The notes below the pieces were generated by a model. It worked only from the letters and a program-made list of their open reading frames with translations. It was not told the DNA's origin and did no database searches. Positions 8,261 through 15,890 of a stretch of 36,996 nucleotides of DNA are shown one piece after another. A program made the translations under genes and the position numbers. Source of the DNA: Bacillota bacterium (GTDB lineage: Bacteria > Bacillota > Bacilli > Alicyclobacillales > Alicyclobacillaceae); the NCBI GenBank assembly GCA_021799255.1, contig JAJZAV010000005.1, positions 1 to 36,996 on the forward strand, given 5' to 3'. Position 1 is the first letter of the stretch, and each line of letters starts with the position of its first letter.

Positions 8261-9535
8261 ATGGCTCACGAAGGTACATTATCCGTGGACTCATCAGAGC
8301 GATGGGTTACGCACCGAATCATCAAGTGGAGTATGTACGGCATCAACGCGTTTCCAATCTTGGACTTTGCGCTTCGGCACGCGCCGCATCTTCATCCAAT
8401 CGGGTCCATCTGGGACAAGGTTATGTTTTTGGTGCTTTTGGTCATGGCCATTGTCCGGTATTTGGCCGGGTATAGGCCCAAATGGTTCATGTGGAAGAAA
8501 ATTGGTCTTTGGTATATATTGTTTTGCGTTGCTCTAACCGTCATCGGATTGTATCAGCCTACGATTGCCGTTGAGGGACTCCGCTTCGACATCTTCTACT
8601 TATTGTTCGCGTATCTTATCCCTTTTGTCGTGCAACCAGAAGACGCTGAGTCGTTTCTTCACGTGGGGGCCATCTTCGCAATCCTGATAGCGATGCACGG
8701 GATCTATCAGTTCATCATGAAGGCGCCTTACCCGGCGAATTGGAACGATACGGGTGAAGTGGTGCGCTCCAGGGTTTACTCCGTGTTCGGAAGCCCGAAC
8801 GAGTTGGCCGACTATATGGATCTAATGACGCCCATTGTTCTCGGGCTGGGCATCTATGCCGAGCAAGCGTGGCGTCGATGGACGTACGGAATCGGCGCCT
8901 TCCTGTGCGCCATCGCGCTGGTGTTGTCTTACACGCGTGGTGCCTGGCTGGGGTTGGCCGCTGCGGCTTTTTTGGTCGGTGCGCTTTGCGACAGGCGAAT
9001 GTTGCTCGCCGTCGTGGTGGTGGGCGTCCTTTCGTACTTTCTTCCTCCGGTTCGTCATCGTTTCTCGGATCTGTTCACTCACACGTATTTCGTCAAGGCC
9101 GCAGCCGGGGGCAGGATTGAACGATGGTTGACTGCTTTTAACACCATGGCGCCGAATCCCCTTGTGGGTACAGGAATCGGTCGATACGGCGGCGCCGTAG
9201 CAACGCATCTCGGAATTCAGTACGCGGATGGGTACTACTTCAAACTGCTAGGCGAGTCGGGTCTAGTTGGACTCACCCTGTTTCTCTCCATGCAAATCTC
9301 TTTTGTCCGGGATCTCATGCGCTTGGCCCGCCCCCTCATGAGAGGGAAAACTCACTACGTATTTCTCGGAGCGTTTGTGGGGCTCATCGCGGTGCTCGTG
9401 CACAACGTGACTGAAGATGCGTTCGAATTTGGACCTAGCGTCGTGAGTTACTACACGTATGGCACGCTGTTCTTCCTGTGGGCCCAGCACTTGAAGACGC
9501 GCCAGGAGTCATCTCCATCGAATAAGCAGGAATAG
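8261..9535 (+). CDS. O-antigen ligase/polymerase-like membrane protein (Wzy_C type)
   Basis: A polytopic membrane protein with about eleven hydrophobic helices and the central motif SYTRGAWLGLAAAAF, a hallmark of the O-antigen ligase/polymerase (Wzy_C, WaaL) family. The large outer loop after it contains GRIERWLTAFNTMAPNPLVG and GIGRYGG, the usual position for substrate-binding residues. In a Gram-positive host it would polymerise or transfer a surface polysaccharide on a lipid carrier, or glycosylate a surface protein. ATG 8261 lies 9 bases after GAGGG and is preferred over the GTG at 8255. No other exopolysaccharide genes flank it, which is unusual because such genes normally sit in large clusters. 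A strong terminator follows about 90 bases downstream. Confidence 0.8.
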   Translation: MAHEGTLSVDSSERWVTHRIIKWSMYGINAFPILDFALRHAPHLHPIGSIWDKVMFLVLLVMAIVRYLAGYRPKWFMWKKIGLWYILFCVALTVIGLYQPTIAVEGLRFDIFYLLFAYLIPFVVQPEDAESFLHVGAIFAILIAMHGIYQFIMKAPYPANWNDTGEVVRSRVYSVFGSPNELADYMDLMTPIVLGLGIYAEQAWRRWTYGIGAFLCAIALVLSYTRGAWLGLAAAAFLVGALCDRRMLLAVVVVGVLSYFLPPVRHRFSDLFTHTYFVKAAAGGRIERWLTAFNTMAPNPLVGTGIGRYGGAVATHLGIQYADGYYFKLLGESGLVGLTLFLSMQISFVRDLMRLARPLMRGKTHYVFLGAFVGLIAVLVHNVTEDAFEFGPSVVSYYTYGTLFFLWAQHLKTRQESSPSNKQE

Positions 9536-9623
9536 CTCTGGGTTGTCTTCCAAGGATTTCATTCCTAATCCTGGGGTTTGAAGGGCGCGAGGCGTAAGGA
9601 CAATGGTCGCTGATTGGTCTTTT

Positions 9624-9676
9624 GGGCGGGAAAGTCGTCCGAGCTAAGGGTCATTTTAGCTCTTCCCGCCCGTTTT
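9624..9676 (+). terminator. two-tier intrinsic terminator
   Basis: An outer stem GGGCGGGAA/TTCCCGCCC (9 bp) and an inner stem GAGCTAA/TTAGCTC (7 bp) stack into a long hairpin followed by gTTTTg. It ends the transcript of the O-antigen-ligase-like gene and insulates the patB-like gene downstream. Confidence 0.75.
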
Positions 9677-9759
9677 GATCTGAAGAAACCACGATTTAGG
9701 CGCGAGAACCCGCTATACTAGAGAAGTTCGTTGTTTTCCCTCGAGAAAGGAGACAAGAC

Positions 9760-10938
9760 ATGACGTCTTATAATTTCGATGAAGTTGTACCTCGCCGAGG
9801 CACGGCTTCACTAAAGTGGGACGGGCTCTTGGAACGATACGGTGACGCCGACCTTTTGCCCCTGTGGGTGGCCGACATGGATTTCAAGACGCCGCCAGAG
9901 GTCATCCGTGAGCTCGTTGAGCGCGTCCAACATGGGATTTTTGGCTATACGATTCGGCCGGACTCCTATTTTGACGCCATTCAACAATGGTTCATGACTA
10001 GGCACGAGTGGAAAGTGGAGAGGGACTGGATTGATCATGCGCCGGGCGTCGTACCTGCCCTGGGGCTGATTGTCGAGACCTTCACAGAGCCCGGGGACAA
10101 GGTGATCATTCAACCTCCCGTCTACCACCCCTTTTTCTCCGTCGTCGAGTCACAAGGGCGAGAGCTCGTTCAAAATCCTCTCCTGTATCGCGACGGAACG
10201 TACGAGATGGACTTTGACGATCTCGCCGCGAAGGCAGAGTCTGGCGCTAAAATCCTCATTTTGTGCAGTCCCCACAATCCCGTGGGGCGGGTCTGGTCCC
10301 GTGAGGAACTAATGCGGCTTGGCGACATTTGCCTATCCCATGACATCTTGGTGGTTTCGGACGAGATTCATGGCGATCTCATTTACCCGGGTCATCGCCA
10401 GATACCGTTTGCATCCATATCAACCGAGTTCGCAAATCGATCCATCACGTGCACAGCCCCGAGCAAGACGTTCAACCTCGCCGGGCTCCAAACGTGCAGC
10501 ATCATCGTTCCGAACGATAAGACGCGCGAAACGTTCCACAACGCGCTCGTCGCACGGATGATGGGGGGAGCCAACACCCTTGGAATGGTGGCTCTTGAGG
10601 CGGCATATAGACATGGGGGACCGTGGCTCGACGAGCTTATGGTCTATTTGTCGGAAAACCTAGCGTTTCTTGAAACCTCCATCCAGAGCCGGATGCCGCG
10701 CCTTCGCGTGATCCAACCGGAAGGGACTTACATGGTTTGGATTGATTTCAGAGGGCTCGGCTTAGAGACGAAGACCCTCGAGGAGTTTGTCGTGAAACGG
10801 GCTCGATTGGCACTGAACGTAGGGTCCATGTTCGGAGTTGAGGGGGAGGGCTTCATGCGGATGAACATCGCATGCCCACGTTCGACTCTGGAACAAGCTC
10901 TAAATCAACTCGCGAGTGCCATCGAGACCCTTGAGTAG
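9760..10938 (+). CDS. patB: PatB/MalY family PLP-dependent cystathionine beta-lyase (C-S lyase)
   Basis: A fold-type I PLP enzyme expected to split the C-S bond of cystathionine or cysteine conjugates into pyruvate, ammonia and a thiol. Diagnostic features are LPLWVADMDFKTPPEV near the N-terminus, CSPHNPVGRVW around residue 170, SDEIHGDLIYPG around 200 and the PLP lysine K236 in APSKTFNLAGL. FMRMNIACPRSTLEQAL near the end carries the arginine that binds the substrate carboxylate. Length 392 is standard. AAAGGAG lies 7 bases before the ATG. It follows a terminator, so it has its own promoter; TATACT at 9714-9719 is a possible -10 box without a good -35. The nitroreductase gene lies 86 bases downstream. 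The family also includes aminotransferase-like members, so beta-lyase activity is the likely but not certain function. Confidence 0.9.
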   Translation: MTSYNFDEVVPRRGTASLKWDGLLERYGDADLLPLWVADMDFKTPPEVIRELVERVQHGIFGYTIRPDSYFDAIQQWFMTRHEWKVERDWIDHAPGVVPALGLIVETFTEPGDKVIIQPPVYHPFFSVVESQGRELVQNPLLYRDGTYEMDFDDLAAKAESGAKILILCSPHNPVGRVWSREELMRLGDICLSHDILVVSDEIHGDLIYPGHRQIPFASISTEFANRSITCTAPSKTFNLAGLQTCSIIVPNDKTRETFHNALVARMMGGANTLGMVALEAAYRHGGPWLDELMVYLSENLAFLETSIQSRMPRLRVIQPEGTYMVWIDFRGLGLETKTLEEFVVKRARLALNVGSMFGVEGEGFMRMNIACPRSTLEQALNQLASAIETLE

Positions 10939-11024
10939 CCCGGATATGGAGCAACAGGGATCCGGTTCATTTCGAATGAGGAATCTGACGCACTAAACGA
11001 AAGCGTCTGGGAGGGATTGTACCA

Positions 11025-11510
11025 ATGGACGTATTGGATGCCGTCCGGGGTCGGAGGAACATGAAGCAATTTAAACCGGATCCAATCAGCGAGGAGAAAA
11101 TCCTCGAGTGGTTTGAGACCGCGAAGCTCGCCCCCAATCATCGCATGACCGAACCATGGGAAATTCGGTTTGTGGGCCCAAAAACACGACAAAACCTAGG
11201 GCACAAACCCAATTTTGGAGATGCTCCGATTGTCATCGCCATCCTGTCGAAAGCGGGAAACTCGCCGATTGAGCGCGACGAAAATCTAATTGCGACGGCG
11301 TGCTTTGTGCAAAATTTCCTCCTCTTGGCCCACCGCGAAGGCGTAGGGGCCAGGTGGACTTCCATCGGAGGGACACCCGCAGGGCGGGAGGTGCTCGGCG
11401 TGTCCGACGACTTTATCGTCGTAGGTGTGTTCGGGGTTGGTTATCCAGAGGAAATTCCCGCGCAAAAAGCGAGATCGCCCATCGGGGAGAAGACCGTTCA
11501 TTTGCCGTGA
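11025..11510 (+). CDS. nitroreductase family flavoprotein
   Basis: A short (161-residue) member of the FMN-dependent nitroreductase family, cytoplasmic and usually homodimeric, reducing nitro compounds, quinones or similar acceptors with NAD(P)H. The FMN-contacting N-terminal motif is present as VRGRRNMKQFKPDPISEEKI. It is followed by AKLAPNHRMTEPWEIRFVG, a variant of the usual 'APSxxNxQPW' region, and by GVGARWTSIG and VVGVFGVGYPEE near the C-terminus. The ATG follows GGGAGG by about 10 bases. It shares a strand with the upstream patB-like gene and ends at a bidirectional terminator. The short length places it with the compact YdjA/YfkO-like members. The substrate is unknown. Confidence 0.88.
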   Translation: MDVLDAVRGRRNMKQFKPDPISEEKILEWFETAKLAPNHRMTEPWEIRFVGPKTRQNLGHKPNFGDAPIVIAILSKAGNSPIERDENLIATACFVQNFLLLAHREGVGARWTSIGGTPAGREVLGVSDDFIVVGVFGVGYPEEIPAQKARSPIGEKTVHLP

Positions 11511-11545
11511 TCCGTTGCCATCCTCTGTGGTGTTGTAGAAATCAA

Positions 11546-11580
11546 CAGCGAGTCCCTAGAGCATCGGGACTCGCTGTCTT
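11546..11580. terminator. bidirectional intrinsic terminator
   Basis: CAGCGAGTCCC and GGGACTCGCTG form a perfect 11-bp stem with a 9-base loop. TCTTATT follows on the plus side and TTGATTTCT on the minus side. It sits between the convergent nitroreductase and leuB genes and can end both transcripts. Confidence 0.8.
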
Positions 11581-11601
11581 ATTGGGCCATGTTTGAACTT
11601 C

Positions 11602-12690
11602 TTATCGGATCTCCTTCGCAATCAGGTCTCCCATTTCGCGCGTTCCGACCACCTTTTGTGACGAAGAGGCCGATAGCGCTAAATCCTCTGTGCGGTACCC
11701 GTTTTGGAGGACGGTCTCTACCGCGCGTTCAATGTCAAGAGCCTCCTGTTCGCACTTGAACGAGTAGCGAAGCATCAGGGCTGCACTGAGTATGGCGCTG
11801 ATTGGGTTGGCGATGTTCTTCCCGGCGATGCTCGGAGCCGATCCGTGAATGGGTTCGTACAGGCCAAACGACGAATCTCCAAGGCTGGCCGAGGGGAACA
11901 GGCCTATGGAGCCGGAAAGTACGGATGCTTCATCGGATAGGATATCGCCGAAAATGTTGTTGGTCAGGATTACATCAAATTGACGAGGATTTAAAATAAG
12001 TTGCATGGCCGCATTGTCGACGTGCATGTAGTCGAAGGATACGTCCGGAAACTCCCGCGCCACTTCGCCCGTGACTTCTCTCCAAAGAACGCTGCTGACC
12101 AGAACGTTTGATTTTGCAACGAGGGTGACCTTCTTCTTGCGACCGAGCGCGTATGTGAACGCATTTCTCGCAATTCGCCGGATCTCGGACTCCTTATATA
12201 CCTCGAGATCCGAACTTTCCCGTTCTCCGTTCACCACTGTGCTGTTTTTGGGTCCAAAGTAGATACCGGACGTCAGTTCGCGGACGATGAGGATGTTGGT
12301 GCCCGATACGATGTCGGGTTTGATGGGGGACAGGTCGGAAATGGGCTCCAATACCTTGGTTTCCCTCAGGTTTGTATAGAGGTTGAAGTGCTTGCGCAAG
12401 GGGAGTATGGCCTCTTTCTCCACACCCGCCCATTTCGGGTGATTCAACTCTTCCGGAGGACCGCCAAACGGTCCCTTCAACAGGGCGTCACATTCTGCGG
12501 CAGCCTTAAGCGTATGCTCGGGCAGGTGCTTTCCATACTTGTCGAACGCTTCTCCACTGGCTTCCAAGGGCTGCAAAACGAACTCGTGGTGATATTTCTT
12601 CGAAATCGCGCCGAGTATCTTGAGCGCCTCGGTCATGATCTCGGGACCGATGTAATCTCCATTGAATACGCCTACTCGAAATGAAGTCAC
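11602..12690 (-). CDS. leuB: 3-isopropylmalate dehydrogenase
   Basis: Oxidatively decarboxylates 3-isopropylmalate with NAD in leucine biosynthesis. Recognised by EKEAILPLRKHFNLYTNLRE (substrate-specificity helix), RELTSGIYFG, VTLVAKSNVL, the metal-binding block DYMHVDNAAMQLI, TNNIFGDILSDEAS and the C-terminal LYEPIHGSAPSIAGKNIANP. Length 362 is normal. The usual GDGIGPE near the N-terminus reads GDYIGPE, a substitution at a normally conserved glycine. The GTG start lies about 9 bases after GAGGAG. A perfect TATAAT lies upstream. No leuA, leuC or leuD is adjacent, which is unusual since leuB normally sits in the leu operon. A related beta-decarboxylating dehydrogenase with other specificity is possible, but the RELTSGIYFG block favours LeuB. 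Confidence 0.88.
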   Translation of the reverse strand: MTSFRVGVFNGDYIGPEIMTEALKILGAISKKYHHEFVLQPLEASGEAFDKYGKHLPEHTLKAAAECDALLKGPFGGPPEELNHPKWAGVEKEAILPLRKHFNLYTNLRETKVLEPISDLSPIKPDIVSGTNILIVRELTSGIYFGPKNSTVVNGERESSDLEVYKESEIRRIARNAFTYALGRKKKVTLVAKSNVLVSSVLWREVTGEVAREFPDVSFDYMHVDNAAMQLILNPRQFDVILTNNIFGDILSDEASVLSGSIGLFPSASLGDSSFGLYEPIHGSAPSIAGKNIANPISAILSAALMLRYSFKCEQEALDIERAVETVLQNGYRTEDLALSASSSQKVVGTREMGDLIAKEIR

Positions 12691-12741
12691 GACGTTCTCT
12701 CCTCTTATAAAGGCATTTGGTTGTCCAAACAGTTATCTCAG

Positions 12742-12747
12742 ATTATA
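12742..12747 (-). promoter_or_regulatory. -10 box for leuB
   Basis: A perfect TATAAT read on the minus strand, about 52 bases upstream of the leuB start codon. No convincing -35 box is visible 16-18 bases further upstream, so it may depend on an activator. A small hairpin (TTTGG-acaa-CCAAA) lies in the leader. Confidence 0.4.
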
Positions 12748-12816
12748 CCGAAATGAATCCGCCTTGACGACACGTTGCCTTCGTAGGAATATTCAGGGTG
12801 GAAGGGGAGTTGCCGG

Positions 12817-13758
12817 GTGTGGGAAGACGTGAACAGTCAATTGGATTCGTTGCGGTTGCAAATGGAGGAAAAGAAACGGTGCGCTTCGCAACTCGACGAG
12901 GTAGAGCGAGAATTGCGCGAAGAGAAGGAGAAAAACGCCTCCCTTCGCGCTCTGCTCGACAAGGATGAAGCGTTGGCTGACAAGTTGAGGAAGGCGAGCC
13001 TTGTTCATCTCTTTCATGCCATTGTGGGAAATCTGGAGGAAGACGAGGAGCAATTGACCGCGAAAACCGTGCAGACGAAAATACAGTTGGACGCGTCCGA
13101 CCGAGCGATTTCGCACCTCTCGTCGGAAGTGGAGAGAATTCGCTCACGACAGATTGAATTAAAGTACGTCGAGGACGACTACCAGCGCAGGCTGGCAATC
13201 AAGGCGGAGGAAATCGCCAAAACGGACGGTAGCGTCGCAAAAAAGCTCGCCGAACTGTCGGAAGATAGGACCCAGTTGCTCGCGCGAAAGCATGAGATTT
13301 ATGAGGCAAGATCCGCCGCGCGAAGCGCCGAATACGCTCTGCGAGATTGTCTGGATACCCTGAAAAAGGCCGGTCGATGGGGAACCGCCGACTTGCTCGG
13401 CGGAGGAATGATCATTACGGCCATCAAGCGAGACTACATGGACCAAGCCAACGAGAATGCCATTCATGCCCAGAACGCTCTTCGGACCCTCGCCCGAGAA
13501 CTGAAGGACGTCCGCGTTGCCCTTTCGGTGCCGCTTCATAGCGAGGGGTTTGGAAGGTTTGCGGACTACTTCTTTGATGGCCTGATTGCCGACTGGTCGG
13601 CGCAAAGTGAGATTCGGGAGTCGGAGTCCGCTGTCTCCACGGCGCTTGACCAGGTGGAAGACATCGTCGGGAAGATGGAGAAGGCGGCCGCCGCCATTGA
13701 CAAGCAAATCACCAACGTCGAAACAGAGCGTGACGAGCTAATCGCGAAGGCCAAGTAA
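12817..13758 (+). CDS. coiled-coil protein of unknown function
   Basis: A 313-residue soluble protein that I do not recognise. Residues 1-60 and about 85-180 are rich in E, K, R, L and Q with heptad-like spacing, predicting long coiled coils; the last 45 residues are also helical and charged. A central segment around 185-210, TLKKAGRWGTADLLGGGMIIT, is glycine-rich and looks like a conserved core that could form a turn or short amphipathic insertion. No signal peptide, membrane helix or Walker motif is seen. The GTG start follows AAGGGGAG by about 7 bases. It is divergent from leuB and convergent with the isomerase gene, so it is probably transcribed alone. Strong ribosome-binding site and codon pattern support a real gene. 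Confidence 0.75.
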   Translation: MWEDVNSQLDSLRLQMEEKKRCASQLDEVERELREEKEKNASLRALLDKDEALADKLRKASLVHLFHAIVGNLEEDEEQLTAKTVQTKIQLDASDRAISHLSSEVERIRSRQIELKYVEDDYQRRLAIKAEEIAKTDGSVAKKLAELSEDRTQLLARKHEIYEARSAARSAEYALRDCLDTLKKAGRWGTADLLGGGMIITAIKRDYMDQANENAIHAQNALRTLARELKDVRVALSVPLHSEGFGRFADYFFDGLIADWSAQSEIRESESAVSTALDQVEDIVGKMEKAAAAIDKQITNVETERDELIAKAK

Positions 13759-13843
13759 TTTTGCGCAAATCGCAAACGCGCGCGCCGCAATGGGCCTAAA
13801 GCTGCACGGAGGCAGTGCTGTCCCGTTTGCGGCGCATGCGGGT

Positions 13844-14614
13844 CTACGCATAGGATTCTAGGACCGCGACGCGAAGGCGAGCAAGGTCGACCGCCACGCC
13901 TTCGTATTCGCCGGCGGCAAGTCGGTATTCGAGTGACCAGCACCCATCGTAGCCCGACTGCCGTAGCAGAGTCACTTGATGGCGGAGTTGATCCATGGTC
14001 GTCGTCCGACTGCTGTCAAAATGCACGTGTTTGGCGTACTGGGCGCACATCCGGTCTCCGATATCGGCGTCTTCCAGCCAACGTCCAACATCCATCACGA
14101 TTGCGAACGCCTTCGAATCCACGGATGCTACTAGTTTTTCCACCGTCCGAGGTATCTGAACGGGAGGCTGATGCGTTTGTGGACCCACCACAAAGCCGTT
14201 CTCAAGGGCAAACTTTGCGTACTCACGGTAGCGTGTGACAACGAACTCAAACTGCTCCTCGGTCAGGATGGGCGTCGTCGAACCAGTGTCGATTCGCACC
14301 ATGCGCGCTCCAAGCGTGCGGGCGATATCGAGATAGCGCAGAGCCAATCGACGGTGAGCCTCGCGCACTTCGTGATCTTTGTCCCAGATGTGAGCGCCGT
14401 CCACCGCCAGGCAGGCAATAGAGATCTCCTCTCGACGAAGAGCGTCCCGAAGCTTCGCGATGTAATCGTCATCCGTCGAAACCATCATGCCGTTCCAAAT
14501 GTCTGCGTGACGAAGGTGATACCGGTACTTTAGGCTTTCGAGGTAAGCGAACAAGTTCATCTGGCCTGACTCGAATAGTCGGTGAAACGACCATGAACCG
14601 ATAGAAAACTCCAC
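13844..14614 (-). CDS. TIM-barrel sugar phosphate isomerase/epimerase (AP endonuclease 2 family)
   Basis: A xylose-isomerase-like TIM-barrel protein, probably an isomerase or epimerase of a sugar or sugar derivative. Visible features are the opening FSIGSWSFHRLFESG, ARMVRIDTGS, the strand VMDVGRWLE with a metal-ligand Asp, HVHFDSS with a ligand His, and the final SLEYR with a ligand Glu. The usual 'ENH' motif in the middle reads VGPQTHQPP, so one metal ligand may differ. The listed ORF starts at 14725, but a GTG at 14614 lies 9 bases after AGGAGG, and the extra upstream residues look unlike the family. It is divergent from the GH113 mannanase and shares a palindromic operator region with it, which suggests a role in mannan or related sugar use. 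Confidence 0.8.
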   Translation of the reverse strand: MEFSIGSWSFHRLFESGQMNLFAYLESLKYRYHLRHADIWNGMMVSTDDDYIAKLRDALRREEISIACLAVDGAHIWDKDHEVREAHRRLALRYLDIARTLGARMVRIDTGSTTPILTEEQFEFVVTRYREYAKFALENGFVVGPQTHQPPVQIPRTVEKLVASVDSKAFAIVMDVGRWLEDADIGDRMCAQYAKHVHFDSSRTTTMDQLRHQVTLLRQSGYDGCWSLEYRLAAGEYEGVAVDLARLRVAVLESYA

Positions 14615-14683
14615 AGCAGGTTTCCTCCTAAGAAGCGCGTCTAGCGTTCGCAACGTTCGTCCAAATAGGTGTAAACGTCTAAA

Positions 14684-14695
14684 GTAATCGATTAC
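14684..14695. promoter_or_regulatory. palindromic LacI-family-like operator
   Basis: GTAATCGATTAC is a perfect 12-bp palindrome with a central CG, the form typical of LacI/GalR-family operators. It lies between the divergent isomerase and GH113 genes and overlaps the -35 box proposed for GH113. No LacI-type gene is in the window. Confidence 0.55.
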
Positions 14696-14719
14696 AATGT
14701 ACACGGACACATCTATACT
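14691..14719 (+). promoter_or_regulatory. sigma-A-like promoter for the GH113 gene
   Basis: ATTACA (four of six to TTGACA) and TATACT (five of six to TATAAT) are spaced by exactly 17 bases, about 90 bases upstream of the GH113 start. The -35 box lies on the right half of the palindrome, so a bound repressor would block RNA polymerase. Confidence 0.55.
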
Positions 14720-14807
14720 TAGCACACCGGCCGAATAGGTTCAAGGCGGGTGGGTGTGAATTCTACTGTGATGGCTGAAGACATCGCAGTGTTGGGGAGG
14801 GCACCCT

Positions 14808-15734
14808 GTGGAGTTTATCAAAGGAATGACGTGGGGATGGGTCGGCCAAAGCGGCACTTGGACGACGGGCGAGGCAACGGCGTCGATGTCGGCCATGAAA
14901 GAGTTAGGAGTCAACTGGACGGCCATCGCGTTCATCGGAGTCCAAGACCATCCGTCTTCTACGGACATACGATTCAACGAAGGGTTCATGGTAAGGGACG
15001 ACGAAGTGCGTTTCGCCGTAGAAAATGCCCACAGATTGGGGCTCAAGGTATGCCTCAAACCGGTCGTGAACTGTGTGGATGGGACTTGGAGAGCCTATAT
15101 CAACTTCAACGACAATCCCGAGCCGCACGAACCGACGTGGGAGCAGTGGTTTGATAGTTACAACCGGTTCATTCTTCATTATGCCGAAATCGCTGAAGAA
15201 ACGGGTTGTGAGATGTTTTGTGTCGGCTGCGAGATGGTCTCTGCCGACCGACGGGAGTCGGAATGGAGAAGCTTGATCTCGCGAGTTCGAACCGTCTATC
15301 GCGGGCCCATTACTTATAATTGCAATCATCATCAGGAAGAGAAGATCTCGTGGTGGGATGCCGTAGACATCGTGTCGACTAGCGCTTACTATCCGGAGTC
15401 GGAGTGGAAGAAGAGGGTTCCGCAATTGCGCAAAATTGCGGCGAAATTGGACAAACCAGTGTTCTTCATGGAGGTGGGTTGCCCGAGTCGTACAGGTTCT
15501 GCGTCCAAACCTTACGATTGGCAACATCAAGGAGCCACTAACGTGGAGGAGCAGGCTCGGTTTTATCGGACCATGTTTGATGCCATGAAAGAAGAAACCT
15601 GGTTTTACGGGTATATGCTCTGGGACTGGCCTGCGCTCTTGTACCCAATCGAAGAAGCTCACAAGAACGACGGTTACTGCATTTATGGGAAACCGGCGGC
15701 CGACGTCGTCCGTCGTTTTTACGCAGAGAGGTAA
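14808..15734 (+). CDS. GH113 family endo-beta-1,4-mannanase-like glycoside hydrolase
   Basis: Predicted to hydrolyse internal beta-1,4-mannosidic bonds of mannan or glucomannan with retention of configuration. The 308-residue TIM barrel starts with KGMTWGWVGQSGTW and contains GLKVCLKPVV, MFCVGCEMVS with the likely acid/base E142, and FFMEVGCPSR with the likely nucleophile E222. As I recall it, the catalytic glutamates of the Alicyclobacillus acidocaldarius enzyme are E151 and E231, the same 80-residue spacing. WFYGYMLWDWPA near the end matches the aromatic substrate cleft. There is no signal peptide, so it likely acts in the cytoplasm on imported oligosaccharides or is exported by another route. 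GTG follows GGGGAGG by about 8 bases. Confidence 0.88.
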   Translation: MEFIKGMTWGWVGQSGTWTTGEATASMSAMKELGVNWTAIAFIGVQDHPSSTDIRFNEGFMVRDDEVRFAVENAHRLGLKVCLKPVVNCVDGTWRAYINFNDNPEPHEPTWEQWFDSYNRFILHYAEIAEETGCEMFCVGCEMVSADRRESEWRSLISRVRTVYRGPITYNCNHHQEEKISWWDAVDIVSTSAYYPESEWKKRVPQLRKIAAKLDKPVFFMEVGCPSRTGSASKPYDWQHQGATNVEEQARFYRTMFDAMKEETWFYGYMLWDWPALLYPIEEAHKNDGYCIYGKPAADVVRRFYAER

Positions 15735-15890
15735 CCCTGCTTAGGAATCGGGTCAGTGGACGCTCAGGGTCTCCGTCCTGCTCAACGATCACGCGATTTC
15801 GCGGCCGACGGATGATCCCACGCTAGACTTCCACTTTTCGCGCGCCGGTGCCGGGCAGCAGCGGTTTCACCGGCGCGTCCGTGTTTCCGC

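Noticed and set aside
14904-15662. 252-residue ORF on the minus strand
   Set aside because: It is antisense to the GH113 mannanase and has no ribosome-binding site or motif.
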